NCBI GenBank assembly: GCA_964389305.1
Contig: CAYMEK010000044.1
Coordinates: 1 to 37,374 of the forward strand
From: CAYMEK01 sp964389305
Lineage (GTDB): Bacteria; Spirochaetota; Spirochaetia; SZUA-6; DRHE01
DNA length: 37,374 bases
Reading direction: 5' to 3'
Shown here: positions 15,333 to 23,494 of the stretch, piece after piece
How the letters are laid out: each line of letters starts with the position of its first letter
How positions within the stretch are numbered: the first letter of the stretch is position 1
Made by a program: the position numbers and the translations under genes
Notes under the pieces: generated by a model
What the model saw: only the letters and a program-made list of their open reading frames with translations
Database searches by the model: none
What the model was told of the DNA's origin: nothing

Positions 15333-17003
15333 TCACGATTCCCTGGCCGCCGATGCCCCGGATGCCTGCTCTTGCCTCGCCATAAAGGGGTAGCGGTAGT
15401 CCCGGGGTGGGACGAAATTCTCCTTGATGGCCCGCGGGCTCACCCAGCGAAGCAGGTTCCACAGGGTACCGGCCTTGTCGTTGGTGCCGCTGGCTCGGGC
15501 GCCGCCGAAGGGCTGCTGGCCCACCACGGCGCCGGTAGGCTTGTCGTTGATGTAGAAGTTGCCGGCGGCGTTCTCCAGCAGGCGCTGCGCTTCCGCCACC
15601 GCCTGGCGATCCTGAGCGAAGATGGCCCCGGTGAGAGCGTACGGTGAGGTCTGATCGCAAAGCTCGAGGGTCTCGCTGTAGCGATCGTCATCGTACACAT
15701 AAATTGTCAGTACGGGGCCGAAGATCTCCTCCTTCATGGCGTGTACCCCGGGATCACTGGCGAGAATCACGGTAGGTTGAATGAAAAACCCCTGACTGTC
15801 ATCGTATCCCCCCCCAAAGATGATCGATGCCTGGTCGGATTGCTTGGCCTCGTCGATATAGCCGGCGATCCTGTCGAAGGCTGTCTTGTCGATTACGGCG
15901 TTCATGAAGGCTTCGAAATCTTCCACGTCCCCCACTTTCACGGTTTCCAGCTCCCCGACCAGGTACGACTCGAGGTCCTTCCAGAGCCCTCTGGGAATGT
16001 AGGCGCGGGACACGGCTGAACACTTCTGGCCCTGGTACTCGAAAGCACCTCGAATCAGGCTTACGCCCAGGGCAGCCAGGTCTGCGCTGGGGTGCGCGAA
16101 AATAAAATTCTTGCCCCCCGTCTCCCCCACGATCCTGGGATAAGAGCGGTAGCCGCCGATGCAACGGCCCACGGTTTGCCACATTTCCCGGAAGGTCGTG
16201 GTACTGCCTGTGAAGTGTACTCCCGCCAGCTCCGCCGAGCCGAGCAACAAAGGTCCGATTTCCGCTCCTGCTCCCGGCAGGAAATTGATCACCCCCTCCG
16301 GAAGACCTGCTTCCTGGAATAGCTTCATCACGTAGTAAGCAGGATACACGGCGCTGGAAGCGGGTTTCCAGATCGACGCGTTGCCCATGACGGCGGGAGC
16401 GCTCGGAAGATTACAGGCAATGGAGAGAAAGTTGAAGGGCGTAACGGCGAAGACGAAACCTTCCAAGGGACGATAGTCCATGCGGTTCCAGAGCGGGCGC
16501 GGCGAATGGGGCGGTTGCTGGGCGTACAACTGGGCGGCGTAGTAGGCGTTGAAGCGGAGAAAATCGATCAGCTCGCAGGCGGAATCGATTTCCGCCTGAA
16601 AGGCGTTCTTGCTCTGCCCCAGCATGTTGGCGGCATTGAGGGTCGACCTCCAGGGCCCGGCGGCGAGATCGGCGGCTTTGAGGAACACGGCCAACCGCTG
16701 CTCCCAAGACAGGGCATTCCAGTGGCGCCGGGCTTCGCAGGCGGCCTCCACGGCCAGCTGCGCCTCCCGTTCTCCAGCCTGATGGTAGGTACCGATCGTC
16801 CTCTGATGATCGTGGGGAAGGACGCAAGCACCCAACTTTCCGGTCTTGATCTCTTTTCCCCCGATGAGCAGAGGGATCTCGATCTGCTGCGACTTCAGCT
16901 CCGCAAGTCTTTCCTTCAGCACCCGACGCCCCGGCGTACCTGGAGCGTAGCTCAGAGCCGGCTCGTTGACCGGCAGCGGTATATTGAAGATCGCATCTCC
17001 CAT
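15333..17003 (-). CDS. pruA: L-glutamate gamma-semialdehyde (1-pyrroline-5-carboxylate) dehydrogenase
   Basis: 556 residues from the ATG at 17003, with AAGGGGGG seven bases upstream inside the end of the regulator gene. Family landmarks are PLLIGGKEIKTG, FVFAVTPFNFLSIACNLPSA, the general-base Glu in VGETGGKNFIFAHPSADL, the nucleophile Cys in FEYQGQKCSAVSRAYIP, EEIFGPVLTIYVY and GQQPFGGARASGTNDKAG. Length and motifs fit the ALDH4A1-type enzyme that oxidises glutamate semialdehyde to glutamate with NAD+. Its position between a FadR-type regulator and the amine dehydrogenase/Hdr genes suggests that the oxidised product is P5C or another semialdehyde, making proline, hydroxyproline or ornithine-derived substrates attractive. 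Confidence 0.93.
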   Translation of the reverse strand: MGDAIFNIPLPVNEPALSYAPGTPGRRVLKERLAELKSQQIEIPLLIGGKEIKTGKLGACVLPHDHQRTIGTYHQAGEREAQLAVEAACEARRHWNALSWEQRLAVFLKAADLAAGPWRSTLNAANMLGQSKNAFQAEIDSACELIDFLRFNAYYAAQLYAQQPPHSPRPLWNRMDYRPLEGFVFAVTPFNFLSIACNLPSAPAVMGNASIWKPASSAVYPAYYVMKLFQEAGLPEGVINFLPGAGAEIGPLLLGSAELAGVHFTGSTTTFREMWQTVGRCIGGYRSYPRIVGETGGKNFIFAHPSADLAALGVSLIRGAFEYQGQKCSAVSRAYIPRGLWKDLESYLVGELETVKVGDVEDFEAFMNAVIDKTAFDRIAGYIDEAKQSDQASIIFGGGYDDSQGFFIQPTVILASDPGVHAMKEEIFGPVLTIYVYDDDRYSETLELCDQTSPYALTGAIFAQDRQAVAEAQRLLENAAGNFYINDKPTGAVVGQQPFGGARASGTNDKAGTLWNLLRWVSPRAIKENFVPPRDYRYPFMARQEQASGASAARES

Positions 17004-17005
17004 CT

Positions 17006-17719
17006 CTATCCCCCCTTCTTTTCCATGAGGCGGTTGAAACGATTGACATGGGCCTGGGCCAACAACCGGGCCTCGCTGGCCCGTCCGCGGCGCACCGCGT
17101 CCACGATCTCGCACAGATCCTGATAATTTTCCCTCAAAATTTTCTTGCTCTTTTTCAAAAAGGTATCGTAGTAGGGTTTGATGTTTTCATGGACGATCGC
17201 GAGCACTGTTTCGTAGACCGGGTTTCTGGCCATCCGGGCCAGCGCCATGTGCAGCTCGTTGTCCGTATCGAGAAAATCATCCCAACGATTGATTCCCTGC
17301 TCCAGGAGCCCGGCGGCCTGCTCCAGGAGGCGGGTCAACTCCGCGACATCCTCCCGGGTGGCCCGTTCGGCGGCCAGCGCCGTCACGTTTCCCTCGACTC
17401 CCTCCCGGAACTCCGCCAGATCCTGGAGCGAGACCTGGTTATAGCGAAACAAAAACGAAAGGCTGTCGCTGGCCTGCTCTGCGGTCACCTCCCGAACCAC
17501 CGCTCCGCCTTTCGCGCCTGTCTTGATGATGACCAGCCCCTTTTGCTCCAGTACGCGGAGGGCCTCGCGCAGAGTGCCCCGGCTGACTCGAAAGGTTTCC
17601 TGCAGTTCTCGTTCGGACGGCAGCCGGTCGCCGGCCTTGAGCTGCCTCGAGAGTATGGCTTCTTCGATCTGCCTGGTTACATCCTGGAAAATCCGATTCT
17701 GCTGAACCTGCTCAAACAT
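17006..17719 (-). CDS. FadR-subfamily GntR transcriptional regulator
   Basis: 237 residues. The winged helix is AGDRLPSERELQETFRVSRG followed by TLREALRVLEQKGLV (about 32-66). The C-terminal FCD all-helical sensor includes DLAEFREGVEGNVTALAAER, DNELHMALARMARNPV and VDAVRRGRASEARLLAQAHV, with conserved Asp/His metal ligands. It should sense an organic acid or amino acid. The ATG lies one base from a perfect operator overlapping a consensus promoter, so the gene is almost certainly autoregulated and controls pruA and the Hdr/amine dehydrogenase genes downstream. No ribosome binding site is possible in such a short leader. It ends two bases before pruA. Confidence 0.92.
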   Translation of the reverse strand: MFEQVQQNRIFQDVTRQIEEAILSRQLKAGDRLPSERELQETFRVSRGTLREALRVLEQKGLVIIKTGAKGGAVVREVTAEQASDSLSFLFRYNQVSLQDLAEFREGVEGNVTALAAERATREDVAELTRLLEQAAGLLEQGINRWDDFLDTDNELHMALARMARNPVYETVLAIVHENIKPYYDTFLKKSKKILRENYQDLCEIVDAVRRGRASEARLLAQAHVNRFNRLMEKKGG

Positions 17720-17720
17720 A

Positions 17721-17739
17721 ATAATGGTTTGACCATTAT
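17721..17739. promoter_or_regulatory. FadR-class operator (perfect inverted repeat)
   Basis: ATAATGGT-TTG-ACCATTAT is an inverted repeat with 8-base arms and a 3-base centre. It contains TGGTnnnACCA, the known core of FadR-subfamily operators. It covers most of the -10 hexamer and the predicted start site, one base from the regulator's start codon. Binding would block RNA polymerase. Confidence 0.85.
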
Positions 17740-17763
17740 ACGTCGAGAATCAGGCATTGTCAA
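17735..17763 (-). promoter_or_regulatory. Consensus sigma-70 promoter of the fadR-pruA-hdr operon
   Basis: On the minus strand TTGACA (17758-17763) and TATAAT (17735-17740) are separated by exactly 17 bases, a perfect match at both hexamers. The ATG at 17719 begins 15 bases after the -10. Transcription would therefore start about eight bases or fewer before the start codon, giving a nearly leaderless mRNA. Confidence 0.85.
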
Positions 17764-17776
17764 TTATAGGCCGTGG

Positions 17777-19447
17777 TTATTTCCGGCGATCCAGCCCGTA
17801 ATACTTGTTGGCCTGTTCTTCGGTGATATAGCCGTTTTTCAGATCGTCCCTGACCAGCTCCAGGTCTCGCTCCATCGGATCGCCCCAGCCGGCCCCCGTT
17901 CCGGTCATGATCCGAATCACCTCTCCGGCCTGGAGAGTAAGACCGGGCGCGACCGAGTAGCGTTCCCGTGAGCCGTCTTTGCGCAGGATCTCCACGTAAT
18001 TCGGGGATCCGGGGCGTCCTCCCTTCAGCGGCCAGGGAGGAAACTTGGAACGGGTATAGGCGGCGGTAAACCAGGCGTCGTCCGAGCGGATTCGGTACTC
18101 GATGCAAACGCCTTTGCCGCCCCGGTGCTTGCCCTCCCCTCCGTCCTCGTTGTGGAAGCTCATCCTCTCTACGATCAGCCCGTTTCGAGCTTCGTTGATC
18201 TCTGCCGGACAGTTGTAAGTCTCGCCGTGGAATCCGGAGAACACGGCCGGGTTGCCGTCCCCCGTGCTCGATCCGCCCCAGCCGCCCAGCTCCGGCTCGA
18301 TGATGCTGTACTGCCGTCCCGTATCCGGATGCACTCCTCCAAACAGGGTCCCGCAGATCGAAGCGAAGTTGCCCGCCGGCAGCCGGTCCGGCATGGCCTG
18401 GGCCAGGGCGCGCCAGATCAGGTCGTACAGCCGGACATCGTTTTCATAGTAGATCCCCATGGCCGCCGGCCGAACGGGATCGAACACACTGCCGGGACGA
18501 GTCAATACCTGAAGCGGTCTGAAGGTTCCACCGTTGCAGACGCTGTCGGAGGAGGTTATGGATTTGAGCATGAGCTGGGCACTCACCAGGGCTCCGTCCC
18601 GGCTGATGTTGAAGGGACCTTTTTCCTGGTCGGGGTTCTCCCGGAGATCCACGATAAACTTGTCGTCCCGGATCTCGATGGTGGCCTTGTAGGTTTCACC
18701 GTTGTCCTGTTCCTCGGCCAGAGAGAATACCCCGTGGGGGAGCTTCTTGAGGGCCGCCAGGGTGACCCGCTCGCCGTAGTCCATGTATTCGTCCAGCGCA
18801 TAGAGAAAGGCCTCTTTGCCGTACTTCCTGACCATTTCCAGAACCCGTTTCTCTCCCGCACGGATCGAGGCGATTCCGGCCCACAGATCACCGATCAGGA
18901 AATCGGGCATACGGCTGTTGGCCTTGAGGATCTCGAAGACCGGCTCGATCGGCTTGCCCCGGGAGAAGAGCTTGATCCCCGGCAGCTGCAGCCCTTCCTG
19001 AAAAATTTCGGTGGCGTCCGTGGACATGCTTCCCGGGATCATCCCGCCGATGTCGTTCCAGTGGGCGATGTTGGCGCTCCAGGCGACTATCTCCTGGTCC
19101 GCGAAGATCGGCATCAGCACCACCACGTCGTTGAGATGGGTCACCCCGCCGTTGAACGGATCGTTAGTGCTGAAGATATCCCCCGGCTCGATGGATCCGG
19201 GTTCCCTGTTCTTCTCGATGATCCGCTTGACCGCCTTGTCGAGCATGCCTACAAATGCAGGAATGCCGGCGCCGGCACTGGCCAGCTCTCCGTCTTTAGT
19301 GCAGATGGCGGTGCCCATGTCCAGGACTTCGTAGATGATGGCGCTCATAGCGGTGCGCCGCATGGCGGCGAACATCTCGTCGGCGGCCGCCTGGAGGGAG
19401 CTCTGGATGATCTCGGTGGTGATCGGATCGAAACTCTTGTTCATCAT
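17777..19447 (-). CDS. hyuB: Hydantoinase B / 5-oxoprolinase B-type subunit (set 1)
   Basis: 556 residues. Landmarks are DPITTEIIQSSLQAAADEMF at the N-terminus, IFSTNDPFNGGVTHLNDVVV, SANIAHWNDIGGMIPGSMS with an expected metal-binding His/Asp, GEGKHRGGKGVCIEYRI, and the C-terminal GTGAGWGDPMERDLELVRDD followed by LKNGYITEEQA. The B subunit carries part of the active site for ATP-dependent opening of a cyclic amide or imide (hydantoin, N-methylhydantoin, 5-oxoproline; relatives include acetone carboxylase and caprolactamase). It starts seven bases after hyuA1 and must work with it. It is the last gene before the fadR promoter. The ring substrate is not readable. Confidence 0.9.
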   Translation of the reverse strand: MMNKSFDPITTEIIQSSLQAAADEMFAAMRRTAMSAIIYEVLDMGTAICTKDGELASAGAGIPAFVGMLDKAVKRIIEKNREPGSIEPGDIFSTNDPFNGGVTHLNDVVVLMPIFADQEIVAWSANIAHWNDIGGMIPGSMSTDATEIFQEGLQLPGIKLFSRGKPIEPVFEILKANSRMPDFLIGDLWAGIASIRAGEKRVLEMVRKYGKEAFLYALDEYMDYGERVTLAALKKLPHGVFSLAEEQDNGETYKATIEIRDDKFIVDLRENPDQEKGPFNISRDGALVSAQLMLKSITSSDSVCNGGTFRPLQVLTRPGSVFDPVRPAAMGIYYENDVRLYDLIWRALAQAMPDRLPAGNFASICGTLFGGVHPDTGRQYSIIEPELGGWGGSSTGDGNPAVFSGFHGETYNCPAEINEARNGLIVERMSFHNEDGGEGKHRGGKGVCIEYRIRSDDAWFTAAYTRSKFPPWPLKGGRPGSPNYVEILRKDGSRERYSVAPGLTLQAGEVIRIMTGTGAGWGDPMERDLELVRDDLKNGYITEEQANKYYGLDRRK

Positions 19448-19454
19448 TCTACCC

Positions 19455-21530
19455 CTACTTTCCCGTCTGGATCTTTAAGTTCCCGTAGTCGTCGATCGTG
19501 CAGGGCATGCCGGGCATGACCACGGTGGTGCTTCCCGATTCCTCCACGATCGCCGGACCCGCGAAGCGCATCCCGGGCTCCAGCAGGTCTCCATCGTAGA
19601 TGACCGCTTCGTGAATCCCCGTGATGTAGTCTACTTTGCGCTTCGCCTTGACTGCATCTTCGATCTTCCTGCCGGAAGGCGTTACCTTCTTCGGGGTGAG
19701 CTTTCCGATGTCGGCAGATGCGACGACGTGAAAGCCCACCAGCTCGACCGGCGCCTCAAGTCGATAGGTGTATTCCCGCTCGTAATCGGAGTGGAAGCTG
19801 TCCCGGATCTTGGCAATTGTCGAAGCCTCGACCTTGCCGTCGGGCAGAAGGACTTCCACGGAATGAGCCTGGTTCTGATAGCGAAACAAGCCGTAGCGGA
19901 TGAACCTGACCCTCCCGGCCTCGATGGATTCGCCGGCGAACTCGCGCAGGGCTTGTTCCTCCAGCTCTTCGAGGCTTTGCTTTAGATCGGAAGCCACGCT
20001 TTTTGAGTCCAACTCGATGATGCGCGTCTGCATGTAGTCCCTTCTGAGATCGGACATGAGCATGCCCCAGGCAGAGAAAACCGCGGCCTGTTTCGGGATC
20101 ACGACCTTCTTGATTCCCAGCTCCACAGCCAGGGCGCAGGCGTGCATCCCTCCGCCTCCCCCGAAGGCGATCATCGTGTACTCCCGGGGATCGTGGCCTC
20201 GATTGACCGATACGAGCTTCAGGGCGTTGACCATGTTGTTGTTGGCGATCCGGACGATACCCCTGGCTGCTTCCGCCCGATCCGTCCGCAGTTGCCCTGC
20301 GAGTCTGTCCAGGGCCTTCCTCACGCCGGCCATGTCCGCCGTGATCGTGCCTCCGCAAAAATACTCGGGATTGATCGTTCCCAGCTCCAGGCTGGCATCC
20401 GTAGTGGTGGCCTCGGTCCCGCCTTTGGCATAGGAAACCGGACCGGGAATCGCCCCTGCGCTCTGGGGGCCTACATGGAGCTTCTGGAACGAATCCACCC
20501 AGGCAATAGATCCCCCGCCGTTGCCGATCTCGACGATGTCTACCACCGGAACCATGACCGGATAGCCCGCTGAGGTTTGGGTTCGGCCGACCATGTAGTC
20601 GGTGTTGATTTTCACGCGACCTCCGTTGACCAGCGAGCATTTGGCCGTGGTTCCCCCGATATCCAGGGCGATCACGTTGGGCTCGCCGATAATAGCCCCC
20701 AGCGCCGCCGCCCCCCACACGCCGCTGGCGGGTCCGGACTCGACCATCGTGATCGGGACCTGCCGGGCGCTGCTTACCGTCTCCACGCCGCAGTTCGACT
20801 GCATGACGTAGAAGCCTCTCTTGAGACCCAGTCCGGACAGACCCCTGTCCAGGCGATCCAGATAATGGCGCGCTACCGGTTGAACATAGGCGGACAGGGC
20901 CACGGTGTTGGTGCGCTCGTATTCCCGCCATTCCCTGGTAATCTGGCAGGAGGCCACCGAGGCTACTTCGGGCCAGAGCTCCTCGATTCTCCTCAAAACG
21001 GCCTCTTCGTGTTTCGGGTTGGTGTAAGAGTTCAGCAGACAGACGGCGATGGCTTCGACCCCTTCGGCCCGAAAGTCCTCGAGGATGCCGGGCAGTCCCG
21101 AGAGATCCAGGGCAGAAGTCTCCTCTCCTTTGTAGTTGATGCGGCCGGGAACCTCCCGCCGCAGGTATCGGGGGACGAAAGGCTTGGGTTTCCGATAATC
21201 CAGGTTGAAGAAATCCGGCCTGTTGCCCCTGGCGATTTCCAAAATATCCCGAAAGCCTTCCGTGGTGATCAGGCCGGTCTTTGCCCCTTTGCGTTCCGTC
21301 AGGGCGTTGATGATGACTGTGGTCCCGTGGGCCAGAAAATCGACGGCCGCGGCATCGATCTCGGCCAGGCGCAGGACGTTCATGACTCCCTGTTCATAGT
21401 CCGGCGGAGTCGTGTCCGACTTGGCCGCGCCGATGCTCTGCTCCCCTTCAGGCGATATATCGAGGAACAAGAGATAGGTGAATGTCCCGCCAACGTCTGT
21501 GGCGATCCGCAGTACTTTTTCAGCACTCAT
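19455..21530 (-). CDS. hyuA: Hydantoinase A / 5-oxoprolinase A-type subunit (set 1)
   Basis: 691 residues, with a GGAGGAT site upstream. ASKHA-type ATP-binding landmarks are VGGTFTYLLFLDIS near the N-terminus, HGTTVIINALTERKGAKTGL, ALDIGGTTAKCSLV, DIVEIGNGGGSIAW and AFGGGGGMHACALAVELGI. The subunit phosphorylates the cyclic substrate with ATP before hydrolysis by HyuB. The first phosphate loop has Tyr where HyuA proteins usually have Asp (GGTFTD; the second copy in this window has Asp). It begins 18 bases after the ABC ATPase gene, so it belongs to the transporter operon. Confidence 0.9.
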   Translation of the reverse strand: MSAEKVLRIATDVGGTFTYLLFLDISPEGEQSIGAAKSDTTPPDYEQGVMNVLRLAEIDAAAVDFLAHGTTVIINALTERKGAKTGLITTEGFRDILEIARGNRPDFFNLDYRKPKPFVPRYLRREVPGRINYKGEETSALDLSGLPGILEDFRAEGVEAIAVCLLNSYTNPKHEEAVLRRIEELWPEVASVASCQITREWREYERTNTVALSAYVQPVARHYLDRLDRGLSGLGLKRGFYVMQSNCGVETVSSARQVPITMVESGPASGVWGAAALGAIIGEPNVIALDIGGTTAKCSLVNGGRVKINTDYMVGRTQTSAGYPVMVPVVDIVEIGNGGGSIAWVDSFQKLHVGPQSAGAIPGPVSYAKGGTEATTTDASLELGTINPEYFCGGTITADMAGVRKALDRLAGQLRTDRAEAARGIVRIANNNMVNALKLVSVNRGHDPREYTMIAFGGGGGMHACALAVELGIKKVVIPKQAAVFSAWGMLMSDLRRDYMQTRIIELDSKSVASDLKQSLEELEEQALREFAGESIEAGRVRFIRYGLFRYQNQAHSVEVLLPDGKVEASTIAKIRDSFHSDYEREYTYRLEAPVELVGFHVVASADIGKLTPKKVTPSGRKIEDAVKAKRKVDYITGIHEAVIYDGDLLEPGMRFAGPAIVEESGSTTVVMPGMPCTIDDYGNLKIQTGK

Positions 21531-21548
21531 CGCTGTATTATCCTCCGT

Positions 21549-22511
21549 CTACTCTTGAGGGTATAGATGACATCGGACTGTATGGTCCTGTCCTTTGTTC
21601 ACGATTATGGGGTCGACCTTTACGCAGATCTCCATTCTGTGCGGGCAGCGTAGATGGAAGCTGCACCCGGGAGGGATGTCGACCGGGGACGGGATCTCCC
21701 CTTCGGAGACGACCTTCTTTGGTTTGAGCTCCTGCTCTTCCGCAGAGACCACGGGAATCGAGGAGAGGAGCATTTTGGTGTATGGATGCAGGGGATTGCG
21801 GAAGAACTCCACCGTGGGGGCGATCTCACATATCTTGCCCAGATACATGATGGCCACCCGGGTGGCCATGTTCCGCATCAGGCTCAGGTCGTGGGTGATA
21901 AACAGATAGGTGAGATCCAGTTCCTTCTGGAGTGTGATGAGCAGATTGATGATCTTGGCCTGTACAGAGACGTCGAGGGCCGAAGTTGGCTCGTCGAGAA
22001 CGACGAACGAAGGGTTCGTGGCCAGGGCGCGGGCTATGGCCACCATCTGCCGCTCGCCCCCGCCGATCGAGCGGGGATACTTGTAAAGGTAATCCTGGGG
22101 CAGCTCGACCATCTCCAGGAGCCTGAGGACCTGTTCCTGCAGACGCCGCTTGTCCGCCACCTTGTGCACTCGGAGAGGCAAGTCCAGGATCTGACGGATG
22201 CTCTGACGGGGATTGAGCGAAGATCCAGGGTCCTGGAACACGATCTGGATCTCTTTCTTCAGCTGCCTGGATCTCCGACCCGATTCCCGCCCTATGTCCT
22301 GACTGCGGAACATCAGCTTCCCGGCGGTGGGCCGGTAGATGCCCACGATGGTGTAGGCGACGGTGCTTTTTCCCGAACCCGATTCGCCGACCAGCCCGAG
22401 GGTTTCGGTCTCTTTGATCTCGAAGCTTACCCCGTCGGCGGCCCGCACGGTACCGGCGCGGGTGTGAAAGTGTTTCTTGAGATCCGTTGCGGCAAGCAAG
22501 GTATTATTCAT
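21549..22511 (-). CDS. Peptide/nickel-type ABC transporter ATP-binding protein (OppF/DppF type)
   Basis: 320 residues. Walker A is GLVGESGSGKST, the Q-loop is QIVFQDPGSSLNPRQS, and Walker B is FVVLDEPTSALDVSVQ. The C-terminal oligopeptide-ABC domain CSFHLRCPHRMEIC is present. The signature motif reads SIGGGERQM, not the usual LSGGQRQ, so its Ser is replaced by Gly. It energises import with the partner ATPase, whose stop overlaps this start by four bases. Confidence 0.92.
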   Translation of the reverse strand: MNNTLLAATDLKKHFHTRAGTVRAADGVSFEIKETETLGLVGESGSGKSTVAYTIVGIYRPTAGKLMFRSQDIGRESGRRSRQLKKEIQIVFQDPGSSLNPRQSIRQILDLPLRVHKVADKRRLQEQVLRLLEMVELPQDYLYKYPRSIGGGERQMVAIARALATNPSFVVLDEPTSALDVSVQAKIINLLITLQKELDLTYLFITHDLSLMRNMATRVAIMYLGKICEIAPTVEFFRNPLHPYTKMLLSSIPVVSAEEQELKPKKVVSEGEIPSPVDIPPGCSFHLRCPHRMEICVKVDPIIVNKGQDHTVRCHLYPQE

Positions 22512-23494
22512 CGGTGCTGATCCCTATACAGAAAACAGGCCACCTGGTGCATCTTGCCCACATCGAAGTACGGGGGGATCTCCTGCGAACAGATGTCCAT
22601 GCGGTGCGGGCAGCGGGGATGGAACCTGCACCCTTTGGGTGGATTGAGATAGTTCGGGATGCGCCCCTCGATTCCTTCGGCGATTCCCTCGCCGGTAAGC
22701 TTCGGCACCGCTTTCATGAGCCCCTGGGTGTACGGATGTAGAGGTTCCTTGAACAGCTCCTCCGTAGGGGCTGTTTCCACCATGTTGCCGGCATACATCA
22801 CGTACACCCGCCTGGTCCACTCCTGGACAATACCGAGGGAATGGGTGATCAGAATCGTCGAGGTATCCTTTTCGAGAACGAGCTTTCCGAGCAGCCTCAG
22901 CACCTGATCCTGGATCGTGACGTCGAGAGAGGTTGTGGGCTCATCGGCGATCATCAGTTGAGAGTGCGCTGCCAGGGCCATGGCGATGCAGATCCGCTGC
23001 CGCATTCCTCCGCTCAGCTGAATCGGGTAGTTGTCCAGGATCCTGGCCGCATCCGGAAGAGCCACCTCTCTGAGCGCCAGGAGCGCCCGCTCCCTGATTT
23101 CTTTCCGGGTCAGCCTCTGCTCGAGGCTCGAGTACTTGATCGCGGTCATGAGCTGGTCGCCGATGGTAAAAACAGGATTGAGGGATGCGGTGGGATCCTG
23201 GAAGATCATAGCCACCCCGTGAGCGTGCATCTCCCGGACCTCTCTGCTGTTCATCTCCAGGACATTTCGACCTTTGAAGGTGACCATGCCACCCATGATT
23301 CTCGCCGGGGGCTCGGGCAGGATCCTCAGTATGGACTTGGCGGTTGTGGTCTTTCCGCAACCCGTCTCTCCGACCAATCCGACCTTCTCTCCCTCTTCCA
23401 GGTAGAAGTTCACCCCGTTCAGAACCTGCAGCGTTCCGCCATAGACGTCGAAGCCCACGCGCACATCGAATACATTCAGCAGCGGCTTCGCCAT
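22508..23494 (-). CDS. Peptide-type ABC transporter ATP-binding protein (OppD/DppD type)
   Basis: 328 residues from the ATG at 23494, which overlaps the previous gene's TAA by one base (TAATG). Walker A is GLVGETGCGKTTT, the signature LSGGMRQRICIAMAL, Walker B LMIADEPTTSLDVTIQ, and the C-terminal CRFHPRCPHRMDIC is the usual oligopeptide-ABC cysteine domain. It carries the canonical signature that its partner lacks. Longer upstream starts would overlap the permease gene and are rejected. Confidence 0.93.
   Translation of the reverse strand: MAKPLLNVFDVRVGFDVYGGTLQVLNGVNFYLEEGEKVGLVGETGCGKTTTAKSILRILPEPPARIMGGMVTFKGRNVLEMNSREVREMHAHGVAMIFQDPTASLNPVFTIGDQLMTAIKYSSLEQRLTRKEIRERALLALREVALPDAARILDNYPIQLSGGMRQRICIAMALAAHSQLMIADEPTTSLDVTIQDQVLRLLGKLVLEKDTSTILITHSLGIVQEWTRRVYVMYAGNMVETAPTEELFKEPLHPYTQGLMKAVPKLTGEGIAEGIEGRIPNYLNPPKGCRFHPRCPHRMDICSQEIPPYFDVGKMHQVACFLYRDQHR

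Noticed and set aside
12865..15660. Longer start (15660) for the GltD/HdrA-MvhD protein
   Set aside because: The extra N-terminus lies entirely over pruA in another frame and is Arg/Gly-rich shadow sequence; the ATG at 15303 begins the family sequence.
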